DNA from: a virus | DNA: 38,308 nucleotides | Strand: one strand, 5' to 3' | Virus record (IMG/VR): IMGVR_UViG_3300024259_000009 | Span: 1 to 38,308 of that record | Part shown: one piece after another, positions 30,548-37,577 of the stretch | How positions within the stretch are numbered: position 1 is the first letter of the stretch | How the letters are laid out: every line of letters starts with the position of its first letter | Translations under genes and position numbers: made by a program | Notes under the pieces: generated by a model | What the model was told of the DNA's origin: nothing | What the model saw: the letters and a program-made list of their open reading frames with translations, nothing else | The model's database searches: none

Positions 30548-30799
30548 ATGAAGTGGATTAGTGTTGATGACAAAATGCCTGATGATGATTTATTGAAAGT
30601 TGTTGCATATTCTGAGTTTTGGAAGGGTAAAATAGGATCACATATTGGAATAACAGTGTCAAGATATTACTTGCCTTCAAACCAAGTAGATAAAAAGTCT
30701 TGGTGTTTTGAATTTGGAAATACACAACATACAAAAATAACTCACTGGTGTTCAATACCAGACACAGGTATTATAAAGAGAACAACAGAAACATTTTAA
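30548..30799 (+). CDS. DUF551-like protein
   Basis: An 83-residue protein. The start MKWISVDDKMPDDDLLKVVA and the end THWCSIPDTG match the layout of DUF551 phage proteins ('W.sv.d.lP' at the start, 'tHW.plP' near the end). The role of this family is unknown; it is common among early phage genes. AAAGGAG precedes the ATG. It lies between attC-like sites 7 and 8. Confidence 0.72.
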   Translation: MKWISVDDKMPDDDLLKVVAYSEFWKGKIGSHIGITVSRYYLPSNQVDKKSWCFEFGNTQHTKITHWCSIPDTGIIKRTTETF

Positions 30800-30807
30800 T
30801 TGATTGA

Positions 30808-30855
30808 CCATAACGTCAAAACGCTTTTCTGCAAGAAAAGGTTGCGATGTTATGG
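30808..30855 (+). other. attC-like recombination site 8 (copy B of site 3)
   Basis: R'' box CCATAAC (30808-30814), hairpin CTTTTC (30824) / GAAAAG (30835) with loop TGCAA, R' box GTTATGG (30849-30855). From 30811 onward it is identical to site 3; only the first bases of R'' differ. Boundary complementarity with the 5' box at 30461 is limited to the core. Confidence 0.65.
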
Positions 30856-30998
30856 AGGGAGTATCAAATGGTTATATTAGAAATCGGCTGTAGTTTATTG
30901 GTAGGTTTCGTTATCGGAGTTGTATTCGGTGGCGGAAATCGTGCTAAATTAGATAGAGAGATTATTTGTTTGAAATATGAGAAGGAACTTTTGAAAAA
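30811..30998 (+). repeat. 188-bp inverted duplication, copy B
   Basis: Identical to the minus strand 24309-24122 but for one base. The copy begins in the R'' box of the attC-like site and ends inside the coding region of the small membrane protein. Confidence 0.93.
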
Positions 30999-31056
30999 GG
31001 ATGCAAATATAATTGCTAATGCTTATGAAGAAACCCAGAAAAGAAAAAAAATGTGA
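30868..31056 (+). CDS. Small membrane protein, 62 residues
   Basis: ATG 30868 follows GGAGGGAG. The N-terminus MVILEIGCSLLVGFVIGVVF is a membrane helix, followed by GGGNRAK and a charged helix (KYEKELLKKDANIIANAYEE), so a short anchored coiled coil is likely. A truncated copy lies at 24100-24252. It overlaps the next gene. Confidence 0.65.
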   Translation: MVILEIGCSLLVGFVIGVVFGGGNRAKLDREIICLKYEKELLKKDANIIANAYEETQKRKKM

Positions 31057-31345
31057 TATTTGTAGGACTAAAATGATACGCAAGAAAGAATTGATTGATG
31101 TATGGACTTGTCCAAAATGTGATGCCAATGAAGACCATATTGATAGTGTGTTGCCTGACGAAGTGTGCAAAGTGTGCAAATGGAAAGAAGTAAGAGATTT
31201 TGAAGAAGATTCTTATTATAGCACTTCTTGTAATAATACAATAATTATGCTTGAAGATACTCCTGAAAAAAATGGATACAAATATTGTCCATTCTGTAGG
31301 AAAAAGATTGTTTGTGAATATATTGAAAAACTAAGTTGCACATAA
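31019..31345 (+). CDS. Zinc-finger-like protein
   Basis: A protein of about 108 residues with three Cys pairs: CDICRTKM, CPKCDANE and CKVCKW, then CPFCRKK near the C-terminus. The CPFC-RKK form is similar to small Lar-like restriction-alleviation and zinc-ribbon proteins of phages, which is suggestive only. Start choice is uncertain (ATG 31019 or 31025; neither has a ribosome site). The stop ACA TAA is inside the R'' box of attC-like site 9. Confidence 0.62.
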   Translation: MLMKKPRKEKKCDICRTKMIRKKELIDVWTCPKCDANEDHIDSVLPDEVCKVCKWKEVRDFEEDSYYSTSCNNTIIMLEDTPEKNGYKYCPFCRKKIVCEYIEKLSCT

Positions 31346-31390
31346 TGAGAGGAACTGCCATTGCGAAGCGAAGGAGTGACTCGTTATGCG
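31335..31390 (+). other. attC-like recombination site 9
   Basis: R'' box GTTGCACATAATG (31335-31347), arms GAG/CTC, ACT/AGT and a CC..TTGCG/CGAAGG stem with extra bases, R' box CGTTATGCG (31382-31390). The R'' box together with the bases before it equals that of site 6 (TAAGTTGCACATAATG). It ends the plus-strand array, directly before the convergent lysozyme gene. Confidence 0.68.
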
Positions 31391-31393
31391 TGA

Positions 31394-31819
31394 TTATTTA
31401 GGGTCAAGAAATTTTCCTATTCTCATTTGGTTTGATAGTTCCGTTGCCCTTATACCCACCTGTTTGCTCCACATACTATCCAGCATTTCAACTGATGCTG
31501 TAGTAAAATCTTCCAATTCACAAGCTCTTAAAAACTTCTTAAATTTTTTTAGTCCATAAATCCCCAAATTAAAACACATATTTATTAAAACATTTTGTCG
31601 AACATCATTAAGCTTATCAAAACAAAATAGTTTTGCAACCTGTTCTATACATTTATGAATATCGTTTACTAACAACATATTAGCTTCGGCTTTACTTATC
31701 CCAACATCTTCTAAATTCCTTCCATAGCCAATAGATAATTTCCCTGCGGAACATCTATAAGGTTTTAATACTAATCCTTCATGTCGTTGTAATTGTTTTA
31801 TTAATCGTTCTTTATTCAT
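31394..31819 (-). CDS. Endolysin, T4-type lysozyme (GH24)
   Basis: A 141-residue lysozyme that cuts peptidoglycan glycan strands. The catalytic layout is E14-x8-C23-x5-S29 (HEGLVLKPYRCSAGKLSIGYG). The family form is E-x8-D/C-x5-T, so the Thr is replaced by Ser. Further family parts are NLEDVGISKAEANMLL and NVLINMCFNLG. No signal peptide is present, so a holin is required; the candidate is at 34115. It is the last gene of the late transcript. Confidence 0.92.
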   Translation of the reverse strand: MNKERLIKQLQRHEGLVLKPYRCSAGKLSIGYGRNLEDVGISKAEANMLLVNDIHKCIEQVAKLFCFDKLNDVRQNVLINMCFNLGIYGLKKFKKFLRACELEDFTTASVEMLDSMWSKQVGIRATELSNQMRIGKFLDPK

Positions 31820-31822
31820 TAT

Positions 31823-32632
31823 CTACTCCCCATATTTAACACCTACGTAAGTGAATCCGTTGCCTACGCAGTTTATTAAATCTACATAGTGTCTTTTGCC
31901 AAGTGTATTAACGATTGCAAAGCCATTCCCCCACTTCATTTTCATGCTTAACGGTGCATAATTAAACGCTTCTGATTTAATATCACCTAAGAAACCGCAA
32001 TTATAAGCACAATAATCACCCTCACGATGAATTTGGATTCTATGTGTATGCCAGAACAACATATTTCTTTTCCAAGTATCTAAAGTCTTTTTTGCTACAT
32101 GGATATTCCAAAAATCTCCGTGTGTTATATGAAGTGAACCTATTTTATGTTGATCTTGTTTGTAATTATCATAAACTTTCCACTTACGTTTTTTTAAACC
32201 TAATGCAGAAATTGGATTAATTAAGTCACCGTATTTTGCATTATCAACATCGTTAAGCCAACGCCAATATCTATTTTCATGATTGCCAAACATAAACACC
32301 TTTTCAGCATCTTTTTTTAATCTGCTTTCAAGTTCATCTAAAACAAGATTAGCAACGAAATATTCATCTTCTAATGTAATCCCCATTTTATTAACCTTAC
32401 CTTTATCATAAGTTGATAGAGACCCCATATCAAGATAATCACCACCAAGAACAATACCATCAAATTTATGTGTGTCCATAAGGTCGTAGATACCTTGTAC
32501 AATACGCTTATTATAATGTGGTATATGCATACAACCAAGTAGTAAATAAGATTTAATATCACTATTACCCTTCATCTTTTTAACAACTTTTAATTGCCCT
32601 TTATTGAGTCTCAGTCTATTTTTATTAGTCAT
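31823..32632 (-). CDS. Metallophosphoesterase (calcineurin-like)
   Basis: A 269-residue protein with GGDYLD (G63-D68), GNHE (116-119), H171 in ITHGD, and WHTH (194-197): four of the five metal-binding blocks of calcineurin-like phosphoesterases. The first block, normally D-x-H, reads C34-M-H36, so one metal ligand is changed. It overlaps the upstream Cys-rich gene by eight bases. Phage members are often of unknown substrate; some act on DNA or nucleotides. Confidence 0.85.
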   Translation of the reverse strand: MTNKNRLRLNKGQLKVVKKMKGNSDIKSYLLLGCMHIPHYNKRIVQGIYDLMDTHKFDGIVLGGDYLDMGSLSTYDKGKVNKMGITLEDEYFVANLVLDELESRLKKDAEKVFMFGNHENRYWRWLNDVDNAKYGDLINPISALGLKKRKWKVYDNYKQDQHKIGSLHITHGDFWNIHVAKKTLDTWKRNMLFWHTHRIQIHREGDYCAYNCGFLGDIKSEAFNYAPLSMKMKWGNGFAIVNTLGKRHYVDLINCVGNGFTYVGVKYGE

Positions 32633-32801
32633 TTATTCCCCCCTTATAACAATCAGGTTTATCTACATACACGCAAATTGGTGGGTCTTTCATCCACCTT
32701 TCAGCATCCTTTTGTACTCCTTCTGTCAAAGCTGTTTTACAAGTATTGAATTTAGAACATTTATCAAATGGACAAAAAGTACGGTCTTTATAACAAAACA
32801 T
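32625..32801 (-). CDS. Small Cys-rich protein, 58 residues
   Basis: MFCYKDRTFCPFDKCSKFNT begins the protein; Cys residues are at positions 3, 10, 15, 21, 43 and 51. The ATG shares one base with the upstream stop (TAATG), and AAAGGGG lies before it. A metal-binding knuckle is likely. The Cys pattern resembles other short frames of this phage (5019 extension, 28742). Confidence 0.6.
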   Translation of the reverse strand: MFCYKDRTFCPFDKCSKFNTCKTALTEGVQKDAERWMKDPPICVYVDKPDCYKGGIND

Positions 32802-33160
32802 TATTCCCCTTTAAATGCTTTTTGAAGTTTATGTATTACAGCGTGTTCTTCAATTCTATAATCTTCATCGCAATATGATCTATCAAATGCTTGATGATAG
32901 AGATTTTCTAATAAAACATGGAAAACTTCGTGCTGAGCAATTTCTTTAATATAAAAAGATTTGGTTTTATCTATTGGAATTATTGATTTTGCAAACCTGA
33001 TTAGTATTCTCTTTGCATTTCTAAATGATGTGCAGTCTCCATTAGCATCTATATCTGCATGAACAAATGAATATTCCCAACTATGCAATCCAAGACGATT
33101 AATCCATTTCCAACATTCTTTCTTAAATAGTTCAAAATCTGCTTTAGTTGTGTATGTTAT
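32801..33160 (-). CDS. Metallopeptidase-like protein (HExxH), apparent ATA start
   Basis: The open frame extends to a TTG at 33187, but the only strong ribosome site (GGGAGG) lies five bases before an ATA at 33160, in a leader that resembles the GGAGGTTATTATG leaders of other genes. In numbering from 33187 the motif HEVFH is at residues 86-90, followed by EEH at 113-115 as a possible third ligand. Small HExxH proteins of this size (about 120 residues) occur in phages and resemble SprT or ImmA-like zinc peptidases. Substrate is unknown. Confidence 0.65.
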   Translation of the reverse strand: MTYTTKADFELFKKECWKWINRLGLHSWEYSFVHADIDANGDCTSFRNAKRILIRFAKSIIPIDKTKSFYIKEIAQHEVFHVLLENLYHQAFDRSYCDEDYRIEEHAVIHKLQKAFKGE

Positions 33161-33218
33161 AATAACCTCCCAAAACCAATTATTCAAATCGGCTATTTGT
33201 TGTCAAAAAAAAAAGACA

Positions 33219-33425
33219 CTAAAATAAAAATGACTTAAAAATCATTCCAACTAAGGCTGTTAAGTTCAGGATTAATAATGTCTTAATCCATATTAAATTA
33301 GCTCTAACCTCTGTATGCTCTGCAATAAGTCCCTTCTTGCCATTGCCAAACAATATACCAAATACTTTAGAAATGTTTTTTGTATTTTGATTTGTTCTTT
33401 CGTTAATAATTTCAATTGATTCCAT
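33219..33425 (-). CDS. Tail-anchored small membrane protein
   Basis: A 68-residue protein with an N-terminal helix (IEIINERTNQNTKNISKVFG) and a C-terminal membrane segment (TLLILNLTALVGMIFKSFLF). The layout is similar to XhlA-like lysis accessory proteins. AAGGAA precedes the ATG. It is in the lysis-side part of the late block, so a holin or antiholin role is possible. Confidence 0.6.
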   Translation of the reverse strand: MESIEIINERTNQNTKNISKVFGILFGNGKKGLIAEHTEVRANLIWIKTLLILNLTALVGMIFKSFLF

Positions 33426-33436
33426 TTTTCAATTCC

Positions 33437-34033
33437 TTATAATTTTATTCCGATTCCAAATTTAGTTTTCCAATCTAAAATTCCATAATTCTTTATTATA
33501 CTTTTCCAGTATACGTTTATAAAATAAATATCAAAATCTATCTTACAATTAGTCTCAGTGTCCCACTCCTTAAAATTACCAGTTAAAAAATCCTGTCCAA
33601 ATAAAAAGTTCAATATATATAATCTCGTTTTATATTCAATACCCGATACTATTTTCGTTTCAGGTATATCATTATTCCACTGTTGAGCAATTCCTAAACT
33701 ATATTTAGAATAAACACCCCTGACATCAATTTGTTTTAAATCTATATCTCTCGACTGTATATTTAGCCATTTAGCGTTAGAAGTTAAAAATGACCTACTG
33801 TGGCTCAATTTAAACTCGTGATTATAGTAACAATTATCATTCTCTCTTTCTTTTTCTATTTCAATGTATATCAAGTCTGGTTTTTCAAATTCTATGGCAA
33901 TTTCATAATCGAAATATTCACCAATTTGAGAACTACGTGCCGAGAATGATGTGCCGAAGTTGAAGTTTTGCAAGATCTTCGCCTGTAAACTAATGGCAAA
34001 TAAAATAAAAACGATCAGTATTAATTTTTTCAT
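33437..34033 (-). CDS. Exported beta-rich protein, possible outer-membrane barrel
   Basis: A 198-residue protein with a signal peptide (KKLILIVFILFAISLQAK). The mature part alternates aromatic and polar residues (KYSLGIAQQWNND, YKTRLYILNFLFGQ) and ends FGIGIKL, as short outer-membrane barrels do. If correct, the host has an outer membrane. It might alter the surface against superinfection or help lysis. No family is recognised. Confidence 0.6.
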   Translation of the reverse strand: MKKLILIVFILFAISLQAKILQNFNFGTSFSARSSQIGEYFDYEIAIEFEKPDLIYIEIEKERENDNCYYNHEFKLSHSRSFLTSNAKWLNIQSRDIDLKQIDVRGVYSKYSLGIAQQWNNDIPETKIVSGIEYKTRLYILNFLFGQDFLTGNFKEWDTETNCKIDFDIYFINVYWKSIIKNYGILDWKTKFGIGIKL

Positions 34034-34114
34034 ATTTCCTTTTTTAAATGAGCTATCTCAGGCTGTCTGGTTATAACCCTAAATGGATAAATGCCACTTT
34101 TGATAACTCAATCC

Positions 34115-34441
34115 CTAATTACTTTTGAAACTTTCGTTGTCAGTTTCTAAGCCTTCAATGAAGCCTGCGACCATATTTAGAATTAACATTCTTAGTCCGA
34201 TAACAATGTATGGTTCTAAAATACTGTTCCAGACGCTTTTAACGTAAGGGATTTTACTTAGACCGAGAGTACAAGCTATTCCTAAACCTTTGAAAAATAC
34301 TTTAACCGCATCTCCCCATTTAGTAATATTTACTTCCGTTACGAATTTCTTTAACAAAAAATTTAATATTAAACCGATTACACCAACAATCGCTGCAATA
34401 CTAAATCCGCTGTTAAGGATTAACTGTAAAATTTCATTCAT
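34115..34441 (-). CDS. Putative holin
   Basis: A 108-residue protein with an N-terminal membrane segment (SIAAIVGVIGLILNFLLKKF) and a second hydrophobic part (VIGLRMLILNMVAGFI). It ends in a charged tail. Size, membrane pattern and position some 2.3 kb ahead of the lysozyme in the same transcript fit a holin, which would release the signal-less endolysin. AGGAGG precedes the ATG. Confidence 0.55.
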   Translation of the reverse strand: MNEILQLILNSGFSIAAIVGVIGLILNFLLKKFVTEVNITKWGDAVKVFFKGLGIACTLGLSKIPYVKSVWNSILEPYIVIGLRMLILNMVAGFIEGLETDNESFKSN

Positions 34442-34628
34442 CTTTTCCTCCTATTTTATTTTTAGGTATCTCGAAACCTAATTCCAACACTTTACTATCT
34501 AATTCTTCTTGTGTGTTAAAATCAAGTGCATTATGCTCAGTTTCCGTTTGCGTTGTTAATTCAAATTGACCGTAGAGTATAATCTCATCATTATTCCATA
34601 CCAATCTGTATTCTTTTGTCAGTATCAT
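34434..34628 (-). CDS. Hypothetical protein, 64 residues
   Basis: ATG 34628 (MILTKEYRLVWNNDEIILYG) is preferred over the upstream ATG at 34640 because GGGGTG precedes it. It overlaps the ends of both neighbours. It is acidic with a beta-type N-terminus. No family is recognised. Confidence 0.5.
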   Translation of the reverse strand: MILTKEYRLVWNNDEIILYGQFELTTQTETEHNALDFNTQEELDSKVLELGFEIPKNKIGGKDE

Positions 34629-35022
34629 TCTGCACCCCATCAGTTATTGTCCAACCATCTGCAACTAATGCTGCCCTTGCTATTGTTCCCGCACCACTAT
34701 GTTTTGCATTATTAAAATGGACAGTTACATTATCTTGATGTGGTTGTCCTTCCCAAGCTGTTAATACTGCGTTGTAGTCTGATGTTGATAGTGAGTTGGT
34801 GCAAGCATCGAGCATATTGGTTGCATCTGTTAATACACCTATATCCCAATATTGAACAGCTTTATAATCATTTGTGTCGAGACCGTCAGTATTTCGGAAA
34901 GCAGACGCTAACGTAGTTACTTTTGAGGTATCCCAACCACTCACATTTAAGACTTCTAAACTTGAACAACCACGAACAATATGAGCTATAGTGGTAACAT
35001 TACTTACATCCCAACCACTCAC
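34591..35022 (-). CDS. BspA/DUF285-type surface repeat protein, probably 5'-truncated
   Basis: 143 residues from GTG 35022. The repeats SGWDVSNVTT, VSGWDTSKVTT and YWDIGVLTDATNML are those of the BspA-like leucine-rich family (DUF285), found on bacterial surface and phage tail proteins. Coding similarity continues upstream of the GTG (CTSLITLDV) to a stop at 35061, and no ribosome site or ATG is found. The start of the module therefore seems lost, or is reached from the preceding gene by frame change. It likely ends a tail or fibre protein. Confidence 0.6.
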   Translation of the reverse strand: MSGWDVSNVTTIAHIVRGCSSLEVLNVSGWDTSKVTTLASAFRNTDGLDTNDYKAVQYWDIGVLTDATNMLDACTNSLSTSDYNAVLTAWEGQPHQDNVTVHFNNAKHSGAGTIARAALVADGWTITDGVQNDTDKRIQIGME

Positions 35023-35033
35023 ATCTAAAGTAA

Positions 35034-35258
35034 TTAAAGAGGTGCATAGATTATCATTTCAGTATCGGTTTTAGAATACACTAACGCTCTGAATTTATAA
35101 CCGATAGATTCTATTCCTATTGTGGTTTTATAAGCTGAATATGGAACATCTGTAAAATCACCTGTTAGATTGTAACATAACCCATCTATGTGGTCAATAT
35201 AAGCCGTGATGTTGTGCCTTGTGAAATCACTCTTAGCGTCTGCTACATATAGTTTCAT
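35034..35258 (-). CDS. Small virion-associated protein, 74 residues
   Basis: ATG 35258 (MKLYVADAKSDFTRHNITAY) has AAGGAG upstream and shares one base with the stop of the beta-helix gene (TAATG). It ends in the overlap with the DUF285 frame. The sequence is beta-rich. It lies in the fibre gene cluster; function is unknown. Confidence 0.58.
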   Translation of the reverse strand: MKLYVADAKSDFTRHNITAYIDHIDGLCYNLTGDFTDVPYSAYKTTIGIESIGYKFRALVYSKTDTEMIIYAPL

Positions 35259-37123
35259 TATCTTCTCCTTCTTCTTCCACCACCAGAACTTGCAGAATAA
35301 GCACCCATATTCCATCTTCCACTCTGTTGTTTTAATGCTGGGTCTGGGAATTTAGCATTATACATTAATTGATAATAGTAAGGGCTACTCAGAATTTCTC
35401 CTGAACTCTTACATTTAGAATTGCTTTTTATAGAATAGTTATCATTGAATGATGGGTCTGAATTAATCGAATTAGCCGCTGTTACTTGGGCTTGCCATGT
35501 TGTTAATGATGTATATGTAGAACCATTTGATGCTGATCTGAACCCAGTCCCCTGTGTACTAAAACAATCATTATAATCTATTACATATCCAGCGGCAAAC
35601 TCTTCAACACCCAATAGAATTGCATAAAAGTTACCTGCTGTAATCGTACTATAGATTACATTGTTCTTTACTATACAATCATCAGAATCACCTAAAACTC
35701 CATTCTTTGCTATGCGTATTCCAGTAGTTGATACGTCAACAGTTTGGATAATCGTGTTGTTATATATTGGAACGTCTTGTGTTCCTTTTACATAGATATT
35801 TTCAGTATAGTTGTTTATTATAATATTATTAGATATTCCACCAGAAGCATAAGCATCACCAGACGATTTTACGATTATTCCAATCCCAGTACCATTAACA
35901 TAATTTTCTTTTATAACACCGTCTATATTATATCCTATGATAATTCCGTGTGCAGAAGGGGTTTTAGCGGCATCATAGTATATTGCACCATAAACATCAT
36001 TACCTGAAATAATCGTACCAGTTAAATCATCATCGCCAGCACCTGCTACTTCACTACCAATAAATACATGATAACCTGTCAATGTTTTGCTTTTAAGAGT
36101 GTTATTTTCTACTGTTTGTTGTCCTGTTGTTGACCCCGTAGAATATAAATAAATTTCAGTAGATGCTGCTTCCGATTCTACATTAAATACATTATCGCTA
36201 ATTGTTGTAGTATCTTGGTCACGCAGTTGTATTACTGCTTTATTAAATCCAACGTGTGTATAGTTAAAATCTGAGTCGTGTATATTCCAAGTAAAATGAC
36301 TGAGAAGTGAATATATTCCACCTGTTGACGGATTGGCTGCTATATCAACATCCCAATTATCTATTTCTATGCTACCAGATTTACCACCCGCATCAACTTG
36401 TAGAACACTACCTAACGTTGTTGCCCCACTTACGGTAACATCTTTGAATAAGAACGTACCAGACGCTTCTATTAAAACACCTTGTGCATAACTTGTAGAT
36501 GTAACAGTTAATCCATCCATTGTAAGATTACCACCACTGCCACCATCAAACTTTATTAATGCTCCTGCTGTAGTACTTGAGAAAGTACAGTCATTAAACG
36601 TAATGTCATCACTCCTTGTTTGTATGGCATGACTTGTTAATAATGTACTATTAAACGTGCAATTATCATAGGTTGAATCTTCGCCCAAATCATAAAGGTC
36701 TTTTACCTTGCCATTTATCCAAGTACAATTAGTAAAAACTTCATTACCAGCGGTAGAATGAATATATACTGTTGCTGTGTTTGACTTACCATCATTATCA
36801 AATATAAACCCAGTAAACGTAACTGATTTTGTATTTCCCCTTATGTAGAGTAACGAATATGTTTCGTTTGCTGATGCTTGAAATGTTACAGAACCAACCG
36901 CAATCCAATCAACAATTTTTGCAGCGTTCATATATATGCCGTAAGTAAGCGTTCCTGCCGCTATGCTTGAATCTATTACATACGTTCCAGCATTAACAGA
37001 TATTGTGTCATTATCACTTACCTGACTCCAAGCATAAATCGGAGTTAACCAAGCACCGCCAGCACTATCGGAAGTTCCTAAATTCCCGTCATTACCATCA
37101 GTTCTTACATAATAAGTTGCCAT
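35258..37123 (-). CDS. Right-handed beta-helix tailspike-like protein
   Basis: A 621-residue protein with many parallel beta-helix rungs (for example FNDCTFSSTT, ISDNVFNVES, ISGNDVYGAI, IKENYVNGTG, VKNNVIYST). N-terminal residues YYVRTDGNDGNLGTSDSAGG are a common cap of extracellular beta-helix enzymes. The C-terminus is Gly-rich and ends in five Arg. Such proteins bind or cut surface polysaccharides of the host. No active-site residues can be assigned by eye. AAGGCGG precedes the ATG. Confidence 0.8.
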   Translation of the reverse strand: MATYYVRTDGNDGNLGTSDSAGGAWLTPIYAWSQVSDNDTISVNAGTYVIDSSIAAGTLTYGIYMNAAKIVDWIAVGSVTFQASANETYSLLYIRGNTKSVTFTGFIFDNDGKSNTATVYIHSTAGNEVFTNCTWINGKVKDLYDLGEDSTYDNCTFNSTLLTSHAIQTRSDDITFNDCTFSSTTAGALIKFDGGSGGNLTMDGLTVTSTSYAQGVLIEASGTFLFKDVTVSGATTLGSVLQVDAGGKSGSIEIDNWDVDIAANPSTGGIYSLLSHFTWNIHDSDFNYTHVGFNKAVIQLRDQDTTTISDNVFNVESEAASTEIYLYSTGSTTGQQTVENNTLKSKTLTGYHVFIGSEVAGAGDDDLTGTIISGNDVYGAIYYDAAKTPSAHGIIIGYNIDGVIKENYVNGTGIGIIVKSSGDAYASGGISNNIIINNYTENIYVKGTQDVPIYNNTIIQTVDVSTTGIRIAKNGVLGDSDDCIVKNNVIYSTITAGNFYAILLGVEEFAAGYVIDYNDCFSTQGTGFRSASNGSTYTSLTTWQAQVTAANSINSDPSFNDNYSIKSNSKCKSSGEILSSPYYYQLMYNAKFPDPALKQQSGRWNMGAYSASSGGGRRRRR

Positions 37124-37132
37124 AAGACCGCC

Positions 37133-37564
37133 TTAAATTAAGTTGAGTTTGACTTCTACTGTTGGGTCACCCGTTGGGTCTGCACCATAAGCGTATTTGC
37201 TGTAAAGGAATTTTCCTTTAATATCAGCGGCGGCAATAGTTGTTTTGTAGTAAAGCACATCTGCACCTGCATTAAGAGTAATTTCTTTCTCTTCCCAATA
37301 TCCACTTTCAAATGCTGCGATTGCCTCAGCACCTGTAACCTCGTAATTACTTGTTGCAAAACCGAGTGTAAGTGTTTGTGCGGTTGTTCCTGCACCTGAT
37401 GTTACCTTGATTTCAAATACTAACTCTTTATAGTATTCTATATTTTCAAGTGGATTTGTTGTCAATGCGTGTTCGTTTGTATCTGCATAAGCTATTACCG
37501 CTGAATCGAATACTGCATGTTGAGTTCCGTCTATTGTTGATCTTGCTACTTCATATCTTCCCAT
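37133..37564 (-). CDS. Fibre-region structural protein, 143 residues
   Basis: A soluble beta-type protein (MGRYEVARSTIDGTQHAVFD) between the repeat fibre gene and the beta-helix gene, with AAAGGAG upstream. The pattern GTTAQTLTLGFATSNYEVTG resembles virion decoration or fibre domains. Function is inferred only from neighbours. Confidence 0.6.
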   Translation of the reverse strand: MGRYEVARSTIDGTQHAVFDSAVIAYADTNEHALTTNPLENIEYYKELVFEIKVTSGAGTTAQTLTLGFATSNYEVTGAEAIAAFESGYWEEKEITLNAGADVLYYKTTIAAADIKGKFLYSKYAYGADPTGDPTVEVKLNLI

Positions 37565-37577
37565 TTTCTATCTCCTT

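Noticed and set aside
30337-30573. 78-residue minus-strand frame across the cassette boundary
   Set aside because: It is antisense to the methyltransferase end, attC-like site 7 and the promoter block; no ribosome site.
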